Shown: positions 34,371 to 42,105 of the stretch, piece after piece
How the letters are laid out: each line of letters starts with the position of its first letter
Numbering within the stretch: the stretch's first letter is position 1
Assembly: GCA_016342585.1 (NCBI GenBank)
Contig: JAEINK010000041.1
Span: 1-44,038, forward strand
Direction of reading: 5' to 3'
From: Spirochaetales bacterium
GTDB taxonomy: Bacteria > Spirochaetota > Spirochaetia > UBA9216
Length of the DNA stretch: 44,038 nucleotides
Position numbers and translations under genes: made by a program
The notes under the pieces: generated by a model
Databases searched by the model: none
Seen by the model: only the letters and a program-made list of their open reading frames with translations
Told to the model about the DNA's origin: nothing

Positions 34371-35852
34371 ATGAATTTCTTTACCATAGATCCAGCCCTG
34401 AAAGAAACCATAGAAAACGGCTCCTACCCGGTTAAAATAAAGCTTCTACTAACATTTAAAGACCAATCCCAGGCTGAAATACCACATACAAACATAATCC
34501 AAGCCCTAATCATCTCCCGATTCACCTCGCCCGGGGTAATAACCACCAATACCATTCTAAAATTCACCCATAAAACAATGCCCACTCCCACCCCGGAAGT
34601 AGAAGAAGCCCGCATCTACTTCTCCTGCGGCGACTGTGACATATACCTCCTCCGGTTCACCCTTACCCCAAATGATAAAAACCTTGTAACAGATGAAACA
34701 GGAGCAAGAACTCCCCTCTACACCCTGAACCTGGAGGATACCCCGGCCAGAATAAAACGATTAGGAGCCATACCCGACTGGACGACAACACAAATGGTGA
34801 TAGATTCCACCCTCTGCGACAAGGAATACCCAGATTCAAGCCTATTTCACATAATAGCCGCCAAAGCAGGAATAGTAGCAGATGAGACAGAAAGCTGCAC
34901 CATTGACCTATCCCTGCCCTATATAAACCTTACCCGGAGCCCCTGGACCGAACTATGCGACCTAACCGATGCCGTCCATGCCACCCTGGAGGGAGGCTGT
35001 GACAAGAAACTCATCCTCTCCCAATCCCGGTACCAGGAAGAGACAACCACCACCGAAGAGATCCCATCCCTACATGAAAACAAATTCTATAAAGTGACAG
35101 AAGAGACCGCCGGTGAAAAACTAAAAAACGACATACGCCTCCGGTGGAATAAACCAGAAAGACTCACCCACTGCATACTCTGGGAGTACACCGATCCCCC
35201 GATTAACTACACAGCCACCTTAAAAGCCCTTTACCCCTTCTGTCTGGAAGGAGAAAAACGGGCCATTGAAACAGATCCGGACTACCAGGCCCCATATACA
35301 GCCCAACTACCGGAAGGAGGAGAAGCCGAAGTCGTCTACGCAGACCAGCTGGACACAGAAACAACCGTAGCCGCCCGGATGGAACACTATGGCCACCTCT
35401 CGGTAAGCTCCTACAACACGGACGCCTATCCAAATAAAGCCCTGATAAACCTAACCTGTGACGGAGACGACAACCTCCAGATGCTTCAAATAGAAGGCAG
35501 ACCCATAATCATCAGAAAGAACTCATCATGCTACCTGCATGACGATGACTCCATAACAGAACACGGCCTGAAAACCCTGAACCGGACAGGCAAATATTTC
35601 CTAAATGCAGATATAGATGGAATCCCCCACTACGAAGATTGGACAGAAGAAAACCTCCGGAGAAACAAAACCCTAAAAAAAAGATATAAAGCAGAAAGCC
35701 AGTACTGCCTCTTCCACCTAAGAACCGGTTCCCTAACCAACTACATAAAAAACACAGGAGAAACCATCACCTGCACCATCACATCCCTGACCATGGAGTA
35801 CAACACCACCGAAGGATTCATCCTTAAAACGACCCTCCTGGAGGAAAAATGA
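34371..35852 (+). CDS. Phage tail/baseplate protein (unassigned)
   Basis: 493 residues, ATG with AAGGAGG. Mixed alpha/beta, several cysteines (CGDCD, CDKKL, NSSCYL), no membrane segment. The central and C-terminal parts (TARIKRLGAIPDWTTTQMVI, RNKTLKKRYKAESQYC) resemble hub-type tail proteins only loosely. Position at the head of the distal tail block suggests a baseplate or tail-hub component. Confidence 0.55.
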   Translation: MNFFTIDPALKETIENGSYPVKIKLLLTFKDQSQAEIPHTNIIQALIISRFTSPGVITTNTILKFTHKTMPTPTPEVEEARIYFSCGDCDIYLLRFTLTPNDKNLVTDETGARTPLYTLNLEDTPARIKRLGAIPDWTTTQMVIDSTLCDKEYPDSSLFHIIAAKAGIVADETESCTIDLSLPYINLTRSPWTELCDLTDAVHATLEGGCDKKLILSQSRYQEETTTTEEIPSLHENKFYKVTEETAGEKLKNDIRLRWNKPERLTHCILWEYTDPPINYTATLKALYPFCLEGEKRAIETDPDYQAPYTAQLPEGGEAEVVYADQLDTETTVAARMEHYGHLSVSSYNTDAYPNKALINLTCDGDDNLQMLQIEGRPIIIRKNSSCYLHDDDSITEHGLKTLNRTGKYFLNADIDGIPHYEDWTEENLRRNKTLKKRYKAESQYCLFHLRTGSLTNYIKNTGETITCTITSLTMEYNTTEGFILKTTLLEEK

Positions 35853-36133
35853 ACAAGGAAGACCGGGAGTTAATAAACAGACTCCTTGAAGAAATATTCG
35901 AACTAAGGGGCGAGATGAAAACATTCAAAGCCGAAACCATCCAGCGCCTTAAAACAACCGAACACCGATGTGAAGAGAGACAGAAAAATCCCGAAACCTG
36001 TACCACCGGCCGCAGCCTCTCCGGCCACCTTAAAAACCATAAATCAAACAGAACCGGCATAAAATCCACCCTGACAATCATCCTCGAATGCGGGATGCTC
36101 GCCGCCGTAATCCTGATAGCCATATTCAAATAA
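35849..36133 (+). CDS. Coiled-coil protein with C-terminal membrane anchor
   Basis: 94 residues. An N-terminal coiled coil (NRLLEEIFELRGEMKTFKAE) is followed by a basic linker and a C-terminal transmembrane helix (ILECGMLAAVILIAIFK). Layout resembles XhlA-type lysis accessory proteins. Start overlaps the upstream stop (ATGA). Confidence 0.6.
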   Translation: MNKEDRELINRLLEEIFELRGEMKTFKAETIQRLKTTEHRCEERQKNPETCTTGRSLSGHLKNHKSNRTGIKSTLTIILECGMLAAVILIAIFK

Positions 36134-36149
36134 AAGGAGATAAAAAACC

Positions 36150-36440
36150 ATGACCGAAAAAGTGAAAGAAGGAATCATCCTTTCAGAAAAAGAGATATGG
36201 GAAATGACCCTGAAGGAACACTTTATAATACTCCTAAAAAGAACAATCGCCCTCCCCTCCAAAATAATAGGATTCAAACCCCTCTGTTTAACAACAGCCA
36301 CCATCCTGTTAAAAAACAAACTCATAGACCAGTGGGTATGGCTGATAGTCCTGATCCTCGTCCTCTTCGGCATAACAGGCCTTAAAATAACCGGCCGGAT
36401 CCTCGCCTCGGCCGCCGACATAAGAAAACCCCAAATATAA
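36150..36440 (+). CDS. Holin-like small membrane protein
   Basis: 96 residues with an amphipathic N-terminus and one or two hydrophobic helices (PLCLTTATILL, then WVWLIVLILVLFGITG) and a charged C-terminus. Size and pairing with the preceding coiled-coil membrane protein suggest a holin, but direct evidence is limited to topology. Good ribosome site AAGGAG. Confidence 0.5.
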   Translation: MTEKVKEGIILSEKEIWEMTLKEHFIILLKRTIALPSKIIGFKPLCLTTATILLKNKLIDQWVWLIVLILVLFGITGLKITGRILASAADIRKPQI

Positions 36441-36453
36441 GGAGTAAAAAACA

Positions 36454-37002
36454 ATGTTCGACAGAATGAAAGCATGCGGAAAAGTAACCGTAAGAATCCT
36501 CGATGAAAACGGCAAAGTAAAAACAAAACCACCCGGCCCCATCCGGAAACTCTTAGGCCTTCCGGGTAAGAAAATGGAACAAACCCGCCATAACATAATC
36601 ACCAACCAGGGAGACGCGCTCCTGGCCGACCTCCTATCCAACACCCCGGTAAAAACAAAACTCGACAATACAAATGCCAAAATAGCCGTAGGCACCGGCT
36701 ACACCGGCGTAAGCACCAAATCCAACACCGGATGCAACACCCCGAGAGGATCCCGCAGGAGCATGGATTCAGGCTACCCCCAAATAAAAGGAGCCTTCGG
36801 AGCCACCGACGACAACGTAGTTATCTACAGAGCCACCTTCCCCCAATACAGCCTGAACTACACCGGCATAGATGAAGCCTCCCTCCATAACGCCGCCACC
36901 GATGGAGAGTGTCTGGCCTACGCCCAGATAAGCCCCTATGTGAATATGACCAACAACGACACCCTGCAAATAGAGTGGGAAATAACCTTCCTGGGAACCT
37001 GA
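36454..37002 (+). CDS. Phage structural protein, probably tail tip or fibre
   Basis: 182 residues, ribosome site AAGGAG. Segments such as RHNIITNQGDALLADLLSN and KIAVGTGYTGVS followed by an all-beta end (YAQISPYVN, LQIEWEITFLG) are typical of short phage tail/fibre-associated proteins that begin a fibre module. Stop and next start overlap (TGATG). Confidence 0.55.
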   Translation: MFDRMKACGKVTVRILDENGKVKTKPPGPIRKLLGLPGKKMEQTRHNIITNQGDALLADLLSNTPVKTKLDNTNAKIAVGTGYTGVSTKSNTGCNTPRGSRRSMDSGYPQIKGAFGATDDNVVIYRATFPQYSLNYTGIDEASLHNAATDGECLAYAQISPYVNMTNNDTLQIEWEITFLGT

Positions 37003-38378
37003 TGAAAACAATAAATATAATCCAGTCCCCAAAAGACACCCCCTGCAGAGTAAAAGTAGAACCCCGACAGGATAAATCATTCCCCGGCATCCACCTCTCC
37101 AAATGGGATGAAGAAAGCTACCTCTCGATCCTCCCCGGCCAAAGGGGTGAAAAAACAAGACAATCTTCTATTAATAAAAATACCCTGGAGATAATAACAA
37201 ACAGAAGATGCCACAGGATCCACCGCCTGAATGAATCCCAAATCGAATACGACATAATCCTGGAAGAAAAACCTAAGAGTACAGTAATTCCCCTCCCCTT
37301 AAAAATCCCCCCGGGGATAAGCTTCCATAAACAGGGCATAAAAACCACAAACCTGATACGCCCGGAAGTGATGGGGAGCTACGCCCTCTATTACAATAAA
37401 AAGAACAACAAATACAAAACCGGGAAAATGAGCCACATCTACCGCCCCCGGATATTCGACAAAAAAGGACACTGGTGCTGGGGAGAACTCGACTATGACG
37501 GAAGATCCCTAAACATGATAATCCCGAAAGAGTTCCTGTTAAAATGCACCTACCCCATAACAGTAGACCCGGTCATCGGAACCGACAGCGTGGGAGCAAG
37601 CCACCAATACTACGATGAAGGATGGTATGACTATAAAGTAGAAGGACGATTCACAGCCAATTACTATGACGTCCCCGGTTCCCTGAAATATGAATGTGAA
37701 GCCTACCTCTATTCCGACCATCCCGATCCGGACGGCGGAGCCTGGCCCTGCCTGTACAGTAACTCCAGTATGAACCCCCAATACCGGCGCAGCTCCAACG
37801 AAGACAAATTCGACCTGGATTCATTCGACGACGGCGGTGAATGGATATACTCCTATATGGAAATACCCAATGAAATAGAAGAGGGAGGAGCCATATGGTT
37901 AGGACTTATGCCCGACTGCTACTTCTACCCCTACTTCGATGAAATGTCCTATGAAAGGGAATCCACAAGTTTCTCCATGGGGACAATCCCCAACACCTTC
38001 CCCTCTCCCTTTACCCCGACCACCCAGATAGTCATAAGCGCCTACCTAGAGTACACCGTGTACAATAACTATGGGATAAACCTGACAACGGCAGCAAATA
38101 TCACCGCCATCCCAGAAAGAAGCCATGAAGCCGAACGGAGCATCCAGACAACAGAAACCCCATTAGAACTCCCCACCCGAAGCTGTACACATGAAAGAGC
38201 CCAAACAGAGGAACCTCAAATAACCGAAAACCTGATTCGCAGCATATTCATGAGCCTGAAACTGACCGGCCTGATACACATATGGGACTACCTGCTCCAT
38301 AAAAAAGCCAAAAGCAAGGATGAAATGAAAATAATAAGCCCGGTCTGCCGGGAAATAGACATCGACAGCCCCGTATAG
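37002..38378 (+). CDS. Putative tail fibre or receptor-binding protein
   Basis: 458 residues. The start at 37002 overlaps the upstream stop (TGATG), preferred over an in-frame ATG at 36909 that lies inside the upstream gene. LKCTYPITVDPVIGTD (about residues 180-195) is a turn seen before beta-rich modules of surface and phage adhesins. The next 140 residues are tyrosine- and aromatic-rich beta strands. A hydrophilic tail follows. Likely host-binding, but no known family was matched. Confidence 0.5.
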   Translation: MKTINIIQSPKDTPCRVKVEPRQDKSFPGIHLSKWDEESYLSILPGQRGEKTRQSSINKNTLEIITNRRCHRIHRLNESQIEYDIILEEKPKSTVIPLPLKIPPGISFHKQGIKTTNLIRPEVMGSYALYYNKKNNKYKTGKMSHIYRPRIFDKKGHWCWGELDYDGRSLNMIIPKEFLLKCTYPITVDPVIGTDSVGASHQYYDEGWYDYKVEGRFTANYYDVPGSLKYECEAYLYSDHPDPDGGAWPCLYSNSSMNPQYRRSSNEDKFDLDSFDDGGEWIYSYMEIPNEIEEGGAIWLGLMPDCYFYPYFDEMSYERESTSFSMGTIPNTFPSPFTPTTQIVISAYLEYTVYNNYGINLTTAANITAIPERSHEAERSIQTTETPLELPTRSCTHERAQTEEPQITENLIRSIFMSLKLTGLIHIWDYLLHKKAKSKDEMKIISPVCREIDIDSPV

Positions 38379-38390
38379 AAGGAGGAGTAA

Positions 38391-38678
38391 TTGAATAAAA
38401 TCTATAAAAACCAGAGCAGCCTGCTGATGAACGTATACCCCGGCGTAGACCTGGAAGGCATAGACACCTGCCTCCTGAAATACCTGAAACCCGATAACTC
38501 AACCGGCTCCTTCCCCCTGACAATAGAAAATGAGACCGAACTCAAATACCATGTGGAAGAAGGTGACCTGGACCAATCCGGCTACTGGACCTTCTGGGTA
38601 CACCTGACCTTCATAGACGGAAGAAGTGTACCCGGAGAACCGGTTGATGTGTTTGTTTATGAAGAGGGGACTAAATGA
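38391..38678 (+). CDS. Ig-like baseplate/fibre accessory protein
   Basis: 95 residues, TTG start with GGAGG. A single all-beta module (GIDTCLLKYLKPDN; YWTFWVHLTFIDGRSVPGE; VDVFVYEEG) like small Ig-fold or BppU-type phage accessory proteins. The last gene of block 5; its stop overlaps the 3' end of cargo gene 38671-39141 by 8 bp. Confidence 0.55.
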   Translation: MNKIYKNQSSLLMNVYPGVDLEGIDTCLLKYLKPDNSTGSFPLTIENETELKYHVEEGDLDQSGYWTFWVHLTFIDGRSVPGEPVDVFVYEEGTK

Positions 38679-39141
38679 GCTCGCCCAACTTTTGATGATC
38701 CAGTTGAAGGATAATCTGATAATTGTTACCGGTATCTTGCTTTAAAATATACGAAGCCCTGATATTATCAAGAATCCTATCATTCCCTCCATTCCGAAAG
38801 AACATCTTCCACCTTACATGAAGCAGAATATAATCAGCACCCAACTTTATAGCCTTTAAAGAATCAAGTTCCTTTTTTTGAAACCCCATCTTTTGATAAA
38901 TCCCGGCTATCTGGGGAAGGAATTTCAAGAAATCCTCCTTCTTTACGGCATTGGCACTATCGGGATCACCAAATAGAAATGAAGAGGAATAAGATGAATC
39001 GACGATACTTGTATCTTCCGGATCGGAGTCTTTTTCCAATCTGCGGAAAAAATCCTGTAAGGATGAAAGTTCTAAATCTGCGGCACCCTTAATGCCCATA
39101 ATTTCTGATAGCTCTAATTCTTCAATTGTTTTGAAACTCAT
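38671..39141 (-). CDS. Cytosolic cargo protein, possibly NTF2-like
   Basis: 157 residues from the ATG at 39141, chosen for its AGGAG ribosome site; a longer frame lacks one. The second half (FLKFLPQIAGIYQKMGFQKKE, ADYILLHVRWKMFFR, NYQIILQLDHQK) resembles the cone-shaped NTF2/SnoaL-like fold, with polar N-terminal helices. The fold call is tentative. It belongs to cargo island D and converges on the tail block. Confidence 0.5.
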   Translation of the reverse strand: MSFKTIEELELSEIMGIKGAADLELSSLQDFFRRLEKDSDPEDTSIVDSSYSSSFLFGDPDSANAVKKEDFLKFLPQIAGIYQKMGFQKKELDSLKAIKLGADYILLHVRWKMFFRNGGNDRILDNIRASYILKQDTGNNYQIILQLDHQKLGELI

Positions 39142-39310
39142 GCGTTTCTCCTGTATTAGAATTAGCCTGCCTGAAAAGACAAACTTATAATTAATACCAT
39201 TAATATTGAAAATATTCAATGTGGAGAATTATTCAAGTATAAATAATAGAAGGATCAGGGGAGCATATAAAATGCTATACCAAAGAAATCTTAAAAAAGA
39301 TTCTGCCTTC

Positions 39311-39844
39311 TTAGTAATAAATATTTAATTTTGGCCACTTTGTTAGCCAATTCTTAGAATCCACCCTATTTTTAAAAACACCGATATCTCTTTTAGGATT
39401 ATATGTAATAGAATTGGAAAAGAGCAGCTCAATATCGAAAGCTGATATTACTTCAAATTGATTTTCAGAAACTTTTCTTATACCGACAGCCGTCTCTTTT
39501 TCCGGCCAGTATGACATTGCATCGATACTACTTGCATATTGTAAATCATTATTCCTTTTATGCATAACTGCCTGGTTTCGGACCTGCCAGTTATGCTCAG
39601 GACTCTTGATCAATAGCTCCGTTTCAATTTCGGATATAGTATTAACGGACGTATCATATAAATCATAATAAATCACATCGATATCATTCAACTTAGAAGG
39701 ATCATACCCATGCAGATGATCCCATATCATATTTCGAACAAAGCCGGCAGCAACATAACATTGCGGCAAATTAAGTTCAAATGTAATATTTAATACATCT
39801 AATCTGATTGGATCCTGTTTCAATATTTCTATAATTCTTTCCAT
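39311..39844 (-). CDS. Nucleotidyltransferase-fold protein (DUF925-like)
   Basis: 177 residues. AAGFVRNMIWD (32-42) is the G-x-x-R loop and LNDIDVIYYD (52-61) the Asp-x-Asp of the nucleotidyltransferase superfamily. FDIELLFSN and NWLTKWPKL follow, as in the DUF925 (YtjB-type) family. Its substrate is not known. Minus-strand cargo in island D. Confidence 0.8.
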   Translation of the reverse strand: MERIIEILKQDPIRLDVLNITFELNLPQCYVAAGFVRNMIWDHLHGYDPSKLNDIDVIYYDLYDTSVNTISEIETELLIKSPEHNWQVRNQAVMHKRNNDLQYASSIDAMSYWPEKETAVGIRKVSENQFEVISAFDIELLFSNSITYNPKRDIGVFKNRVDSKNWLTKWPKLNIYY

Positions 39845-39944
39845 ATTCTCATTGGCTTATTCAAGATTTACCCACCGATAGGCGGGTACTGAAATTGATG
39901 GTCTACTACTTTTCTTACAAATAGATTTTGACAACAACACACAA

Positions 39945-40469
39945 TTATTTTGTGTATGTAGTATTCCATGAACGATAGTCTCGTCGATCAAACGGGTCAT
40001 CAAATATTTTGATTGCATTTAGTCCAGATACCGTGAGGATATTATTCTCTATAGTCGCGGTAAAAGAAACGACCTCATCATCGTAATCGTTAATACTGAC
40101 AGTAGTTCCATCATAAGAAACATACCGAAAGTTTCCATATGCAACAATGTCTCCTGGAGGAACGGGATTCGGATACTGAAAAAGTACATGGAGACTGTTT
40201 ATTGTAAAACTCCGTGATGACTCAGTATCTTGCCAAGTACCTTCGATATTTAATAAATGATTCTCTATATCAACATCTTCCTCTGTATCAAGTTCTTCCT
40301 CTGTATTAACAACTTCCCCAGTATTAACATCTTCATCACTTTCAGCAGGATTATTAGGAATTGGACACCCGATAAGAATGAAAATCAATAGTAATGAGAT
40401 AGAGAATTGAAGGGATTTAATACCTCGAAGCATAGTTAAAACACTATGACCCTGATAATGTTTTTTCAA
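39945..40469 (-). CDS. Small lipoprotein with acidic linker
   Basis: 174 residues from a TTG at 40469 (GGTGGA upstream); an alternative ATG at 40433 gives a shorter, more typical signal. The lipobox LIGC is followed by an acidic stretch rich in NTEEELDTEED and a beta-rich domain (GTWQDTESSRSFTI, TVSINDYDDEVVSFTATIEN) reminiscent of lipocalin-like or DUF-type lipoprotein domains. Likely outer-surface or periplasmic. Function unknown. Confidence 0.7.
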   Translation of the reverse strand: MKKHYQGHSVLTMLRGIKSLQFSISLLLIFILIGCPIPNNPAESDEDVNTGEVVNTEEELDTEEDVDIENHLLNIEGTWQDTESSRSFTINSLHVLFQYPNPVPPGDIVAYGNFRYVSYDGTTVSINDYDDEVVSFTATIENNILTVSGLNAIKIFDDPFDRRDYRSWNTTYTK

Positions 40470-40503
40470 TTAATATTCCACCTTAATTCCAATAACGTTT
40501 TGT

Positions 40504-40537
40504 CTATACGCAGTATCCCGAAGGGTATTGTGTATAG
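40504..40537. terminator. Stem-loop between two cargo-D genes
   Basis: CTATAC...TATCCC-GAA-GGGTA...GTATAG forms a long imperfect stem, read as CCC-TTCG-GG on the minus strand (UUCG-type loop). It lies between the 40566-41279 stop and the lipoprotein gene. There is no long U-tract. Confidence 0.45.
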
Positions 40538-40565
40538 TTGTTGTATGCCGTTTTTATTATACTCA

Positions 40566-41279
40566 TTAAATATGCAATGTGCTGGCATTGTGCTTTGAGT
40601 AATCTTCAATTCGTTTGTTTCTATTCTTAATAAAATTCATGACACCATTTTTATATTCTAAATAATCATTTATATCATTGAAAGCTGGCCTTGATTTGAA
40701 ATTGTCAAAGGGTAAATAAAAGTTTACTTCATAGTTCTCATTTACTAGATCTTCTAATAAAAAGAAATTTATGTATTCTTGAAAACATCCAAATAGGTCA
40801 AAAAAATCCTTATACCTTGATAGAGTTTCATAAAGAGGGCTATCTTGAGTAAGATAATAAAGACGAATACACTCTAAAGTTAGATCAAATCTATCATCAA
40901 TCAAAGGATTTACTCCTCGGGCTTGATTTATAGTATGTTTTCTATCTTTCTTCTTATTTGGGAATAGGGTATATGAACCAATTGTTGAACCCGTATCAAA
41001 AAGTTCATTCACTTCTTCAGGAATTTGCTGGATTAACCATTGTTTACGCTTTTGATTTTTATATGAATGTGTTATAGCATCACTACCCAAATAAAATTCT
41101 CCAAGTTCAGATTTATGATATAGATAGCTTTTAATTTTATTCTCGGTCAGATTAAATGATTTACCATTTGGTAACGGCTTACTCCACAATAACCTATGGT
41201 ATTTTCGAAGGGTTGGACTGGTACTATCAGGGTCTCCTCCATTTGCATCTGAATAAAAATTGAAACTTATATTAATCAT
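40566..41279 (-). CDS. Cargo protein of unknown function (DUF6994-like)
   Basis: 237 residues from the ATG at 41279, preferred over a start 36 bp further out because GAGGA lies upstream. Soluble, aromatic-rich: FYSDANGGDPDSTSPTLRKY at the N-terminus, RFDLTLECIRLYYL and FFDLFGCFQEYINFFLLEDLV in the C-terminal half. The opening GDPDxxSPTLRxYH and LxLTxxxI pattern recalls the DUF6994 family; no biochemical role is known. The most upstream gene of island D. Confidence 0.6.
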   Translation of the reverse strand: MINISFNFYSDANGGDPDSTSPTLRKYHRLLWSKPLPNGKSFNLTENKIKSYLYHKSELGEFYLGSDAITHSYKNQKRKQWLIQQIPEEVNELFDTGSTIGSYTLFPNKKKDRKHTINQARGVNPLIDDRFDLTLECIRLYYLTQDSPLYETLSRYKDFFDLFGCFQEYINFFLLEDLVNENYEVNFYLPFDNFKSRPAFNDINDYLEYKNGVMNFIKNRNKRIEDYSKHNASTLHI

Positions 41280-41472
41280 TATTTTTTCCTCTTTGCCCTT
41301 TGAAAATAACCCCACAATGCTTGCAGATAACTAAGGGTAACAGCATTACAGATATCCCCAACAAATCAATATTTCACATTAATACCTAATATCAAGTAAT
41401 ATAACTGCTACTACCCCACCATTCCGCCCAATAACACGTAAAGACACGATTCCAAATAATATTTTCTTAAAA

Positions 41473-41519
41473 TATGGGGGTAAACCCTACCTTTTTAACC
41501 CCTCAATCCATCGTAAACT
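41473..41519 (+). promoter_or_regulatory. Phage block-6 promoter: half-degenerate dyad plus -10
   Basis: The right arm CCCTACCT and core GGGTAAACCCT are intact, but the left arm is degraded (TATGGGGG). TAAACT begins after 21 bp (41514-41519). Predicted start near 41526, 13 nt before the ATG. Dyad-to-ATG distance is 46 bp, the same as block 5. Confidence 0.75.
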
Positions 41520-41538
41520 CTTAACATAAGGTGGTCAA

Positions 41539-41868
41539 ATGAAAAAATCTTTAAAAACCCTAATAAAATATCTAATCATCTTGGCCTCACTAATCCTACT
41601 AATCCTTACTCTTCTAATAACATTTAACCAAAAACGACAACTTCCCCCACAAAGGAGCCCCATAAATGAAACAGAAATTACAAACCAAGCCCGTGAAGAT
41701 ATTCTCTCTACTCCTGACGATCTCTTTCTTGATACCCACCCCGCTACAGGCAGAGCCATCAATAAAGGACATAACCGCCTATCTACCCGTATACAAGGAG
41801 TATTACACCAAAACGGAAGTAGCCAGTCTCCTACAGACGATATGGACCATAGCGGAGGAGGAAATTGA
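41539..41868 (+). CDS. Small inner-membrane phage protein, possible inner spanin
   Basis: 109 residues, ATG with AAGGTGG. An N-terminal transmembrane helix (residues 9-28) is followed by a short polar, proline-containing ectodomain. The distal 200 bp overlap the next gene in another frame, an arrangement typical of Rz/Rz1 spanin pairs. The C-terminal part (residues above about 60) is of low complexity and less certain to be functional. Confidence 0.5.
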   Translation: MKKSLKTLIKYLIILASLILLILTLLITFNQKRQLPPQRSPINETEITNQAREDILSTPDDLFLDTHPATGRAINKGHNRLSTRIQGVLHQNGSSQSPTDDMDHSGGGN

Positions 41869-42094
41869 AACAACTGCCCTTGAATCCGCTAAGGAAGCCG
41901 CCGCCGATGAAGCAGGTAAAAATGCCGTAACATTAGCCATTAACCAGGAGTTGCAGATAGAAGCCGCCCGCCTGACCAATGAAAACAATAAACTCACCAA
42001 ACAGAAAAACCTCTACAAAGCACTTACCTTCATAACAGGAGGAGTAGCCATCGGCACCACCACCTTGGCAACCCTGTTGATAGCCCTGAAATAA
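41666..42094 (+). CDS. Exported phage protein with coiled coil and C-terminal anchor
   Basis: 142 residues, ATG with AAAGGAG eight bases upstream. Signal peptide (KIFSLLLTISFLIP, cleavage near LQA), then an Ala/Glu-rich coiled coil (IAEEEIETTALESAKEAAAD), then a C-terminal transmembrane helix (TFITGGVAIGTTTLATLLIAL). It overlaps the previous gene by 203 bp in a different frame. It may function in the envelope together with it, as in lysis modules. It is not a lipoprotein, unlike a classic Rz1. Confidence 0.65.
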   Translation: MKQKLQTKPVKIFSLLLTISFLIPTPLQAEPSIKDITAYLPVYKEYYTKTEVASLLQTIWTIAEEEIETTALESAKEAAADEAGKNAVTLAINQELQIEAARLTNENNKLTKQKNLYKALTFITGGVAIGTTTLATLLIALK

Positions 42095-42105
42095 AGGAAA
42101 AAAAC

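Noticed and set aside
40491..40560. Stem-loop region as a fourth attC site
   Set aside because: Outer ends do not fit the RYYYAAC/GTTRRRY cores and share no arm sequence with the three clear attC sites; kept as a terminator-like hairpin only.
4236..41492. The six dyads as intrinsic terminators or RNA hairpins
   Set aside because: Arm changes at 4236, 25909 and 41473 are not compensatory, five of six lie upstream of operons rather than after genes, and the fixed 21-bp distance to a -10 hexamer fits a promoter element better. The T-run after some copies is noted.
4236..41492. The repeated dyads as a CRISPR array or transposon ends
   Set aside because: Copies are kilobases apart, have no regular spacers or target duplications, and each relates to a downstream operon.
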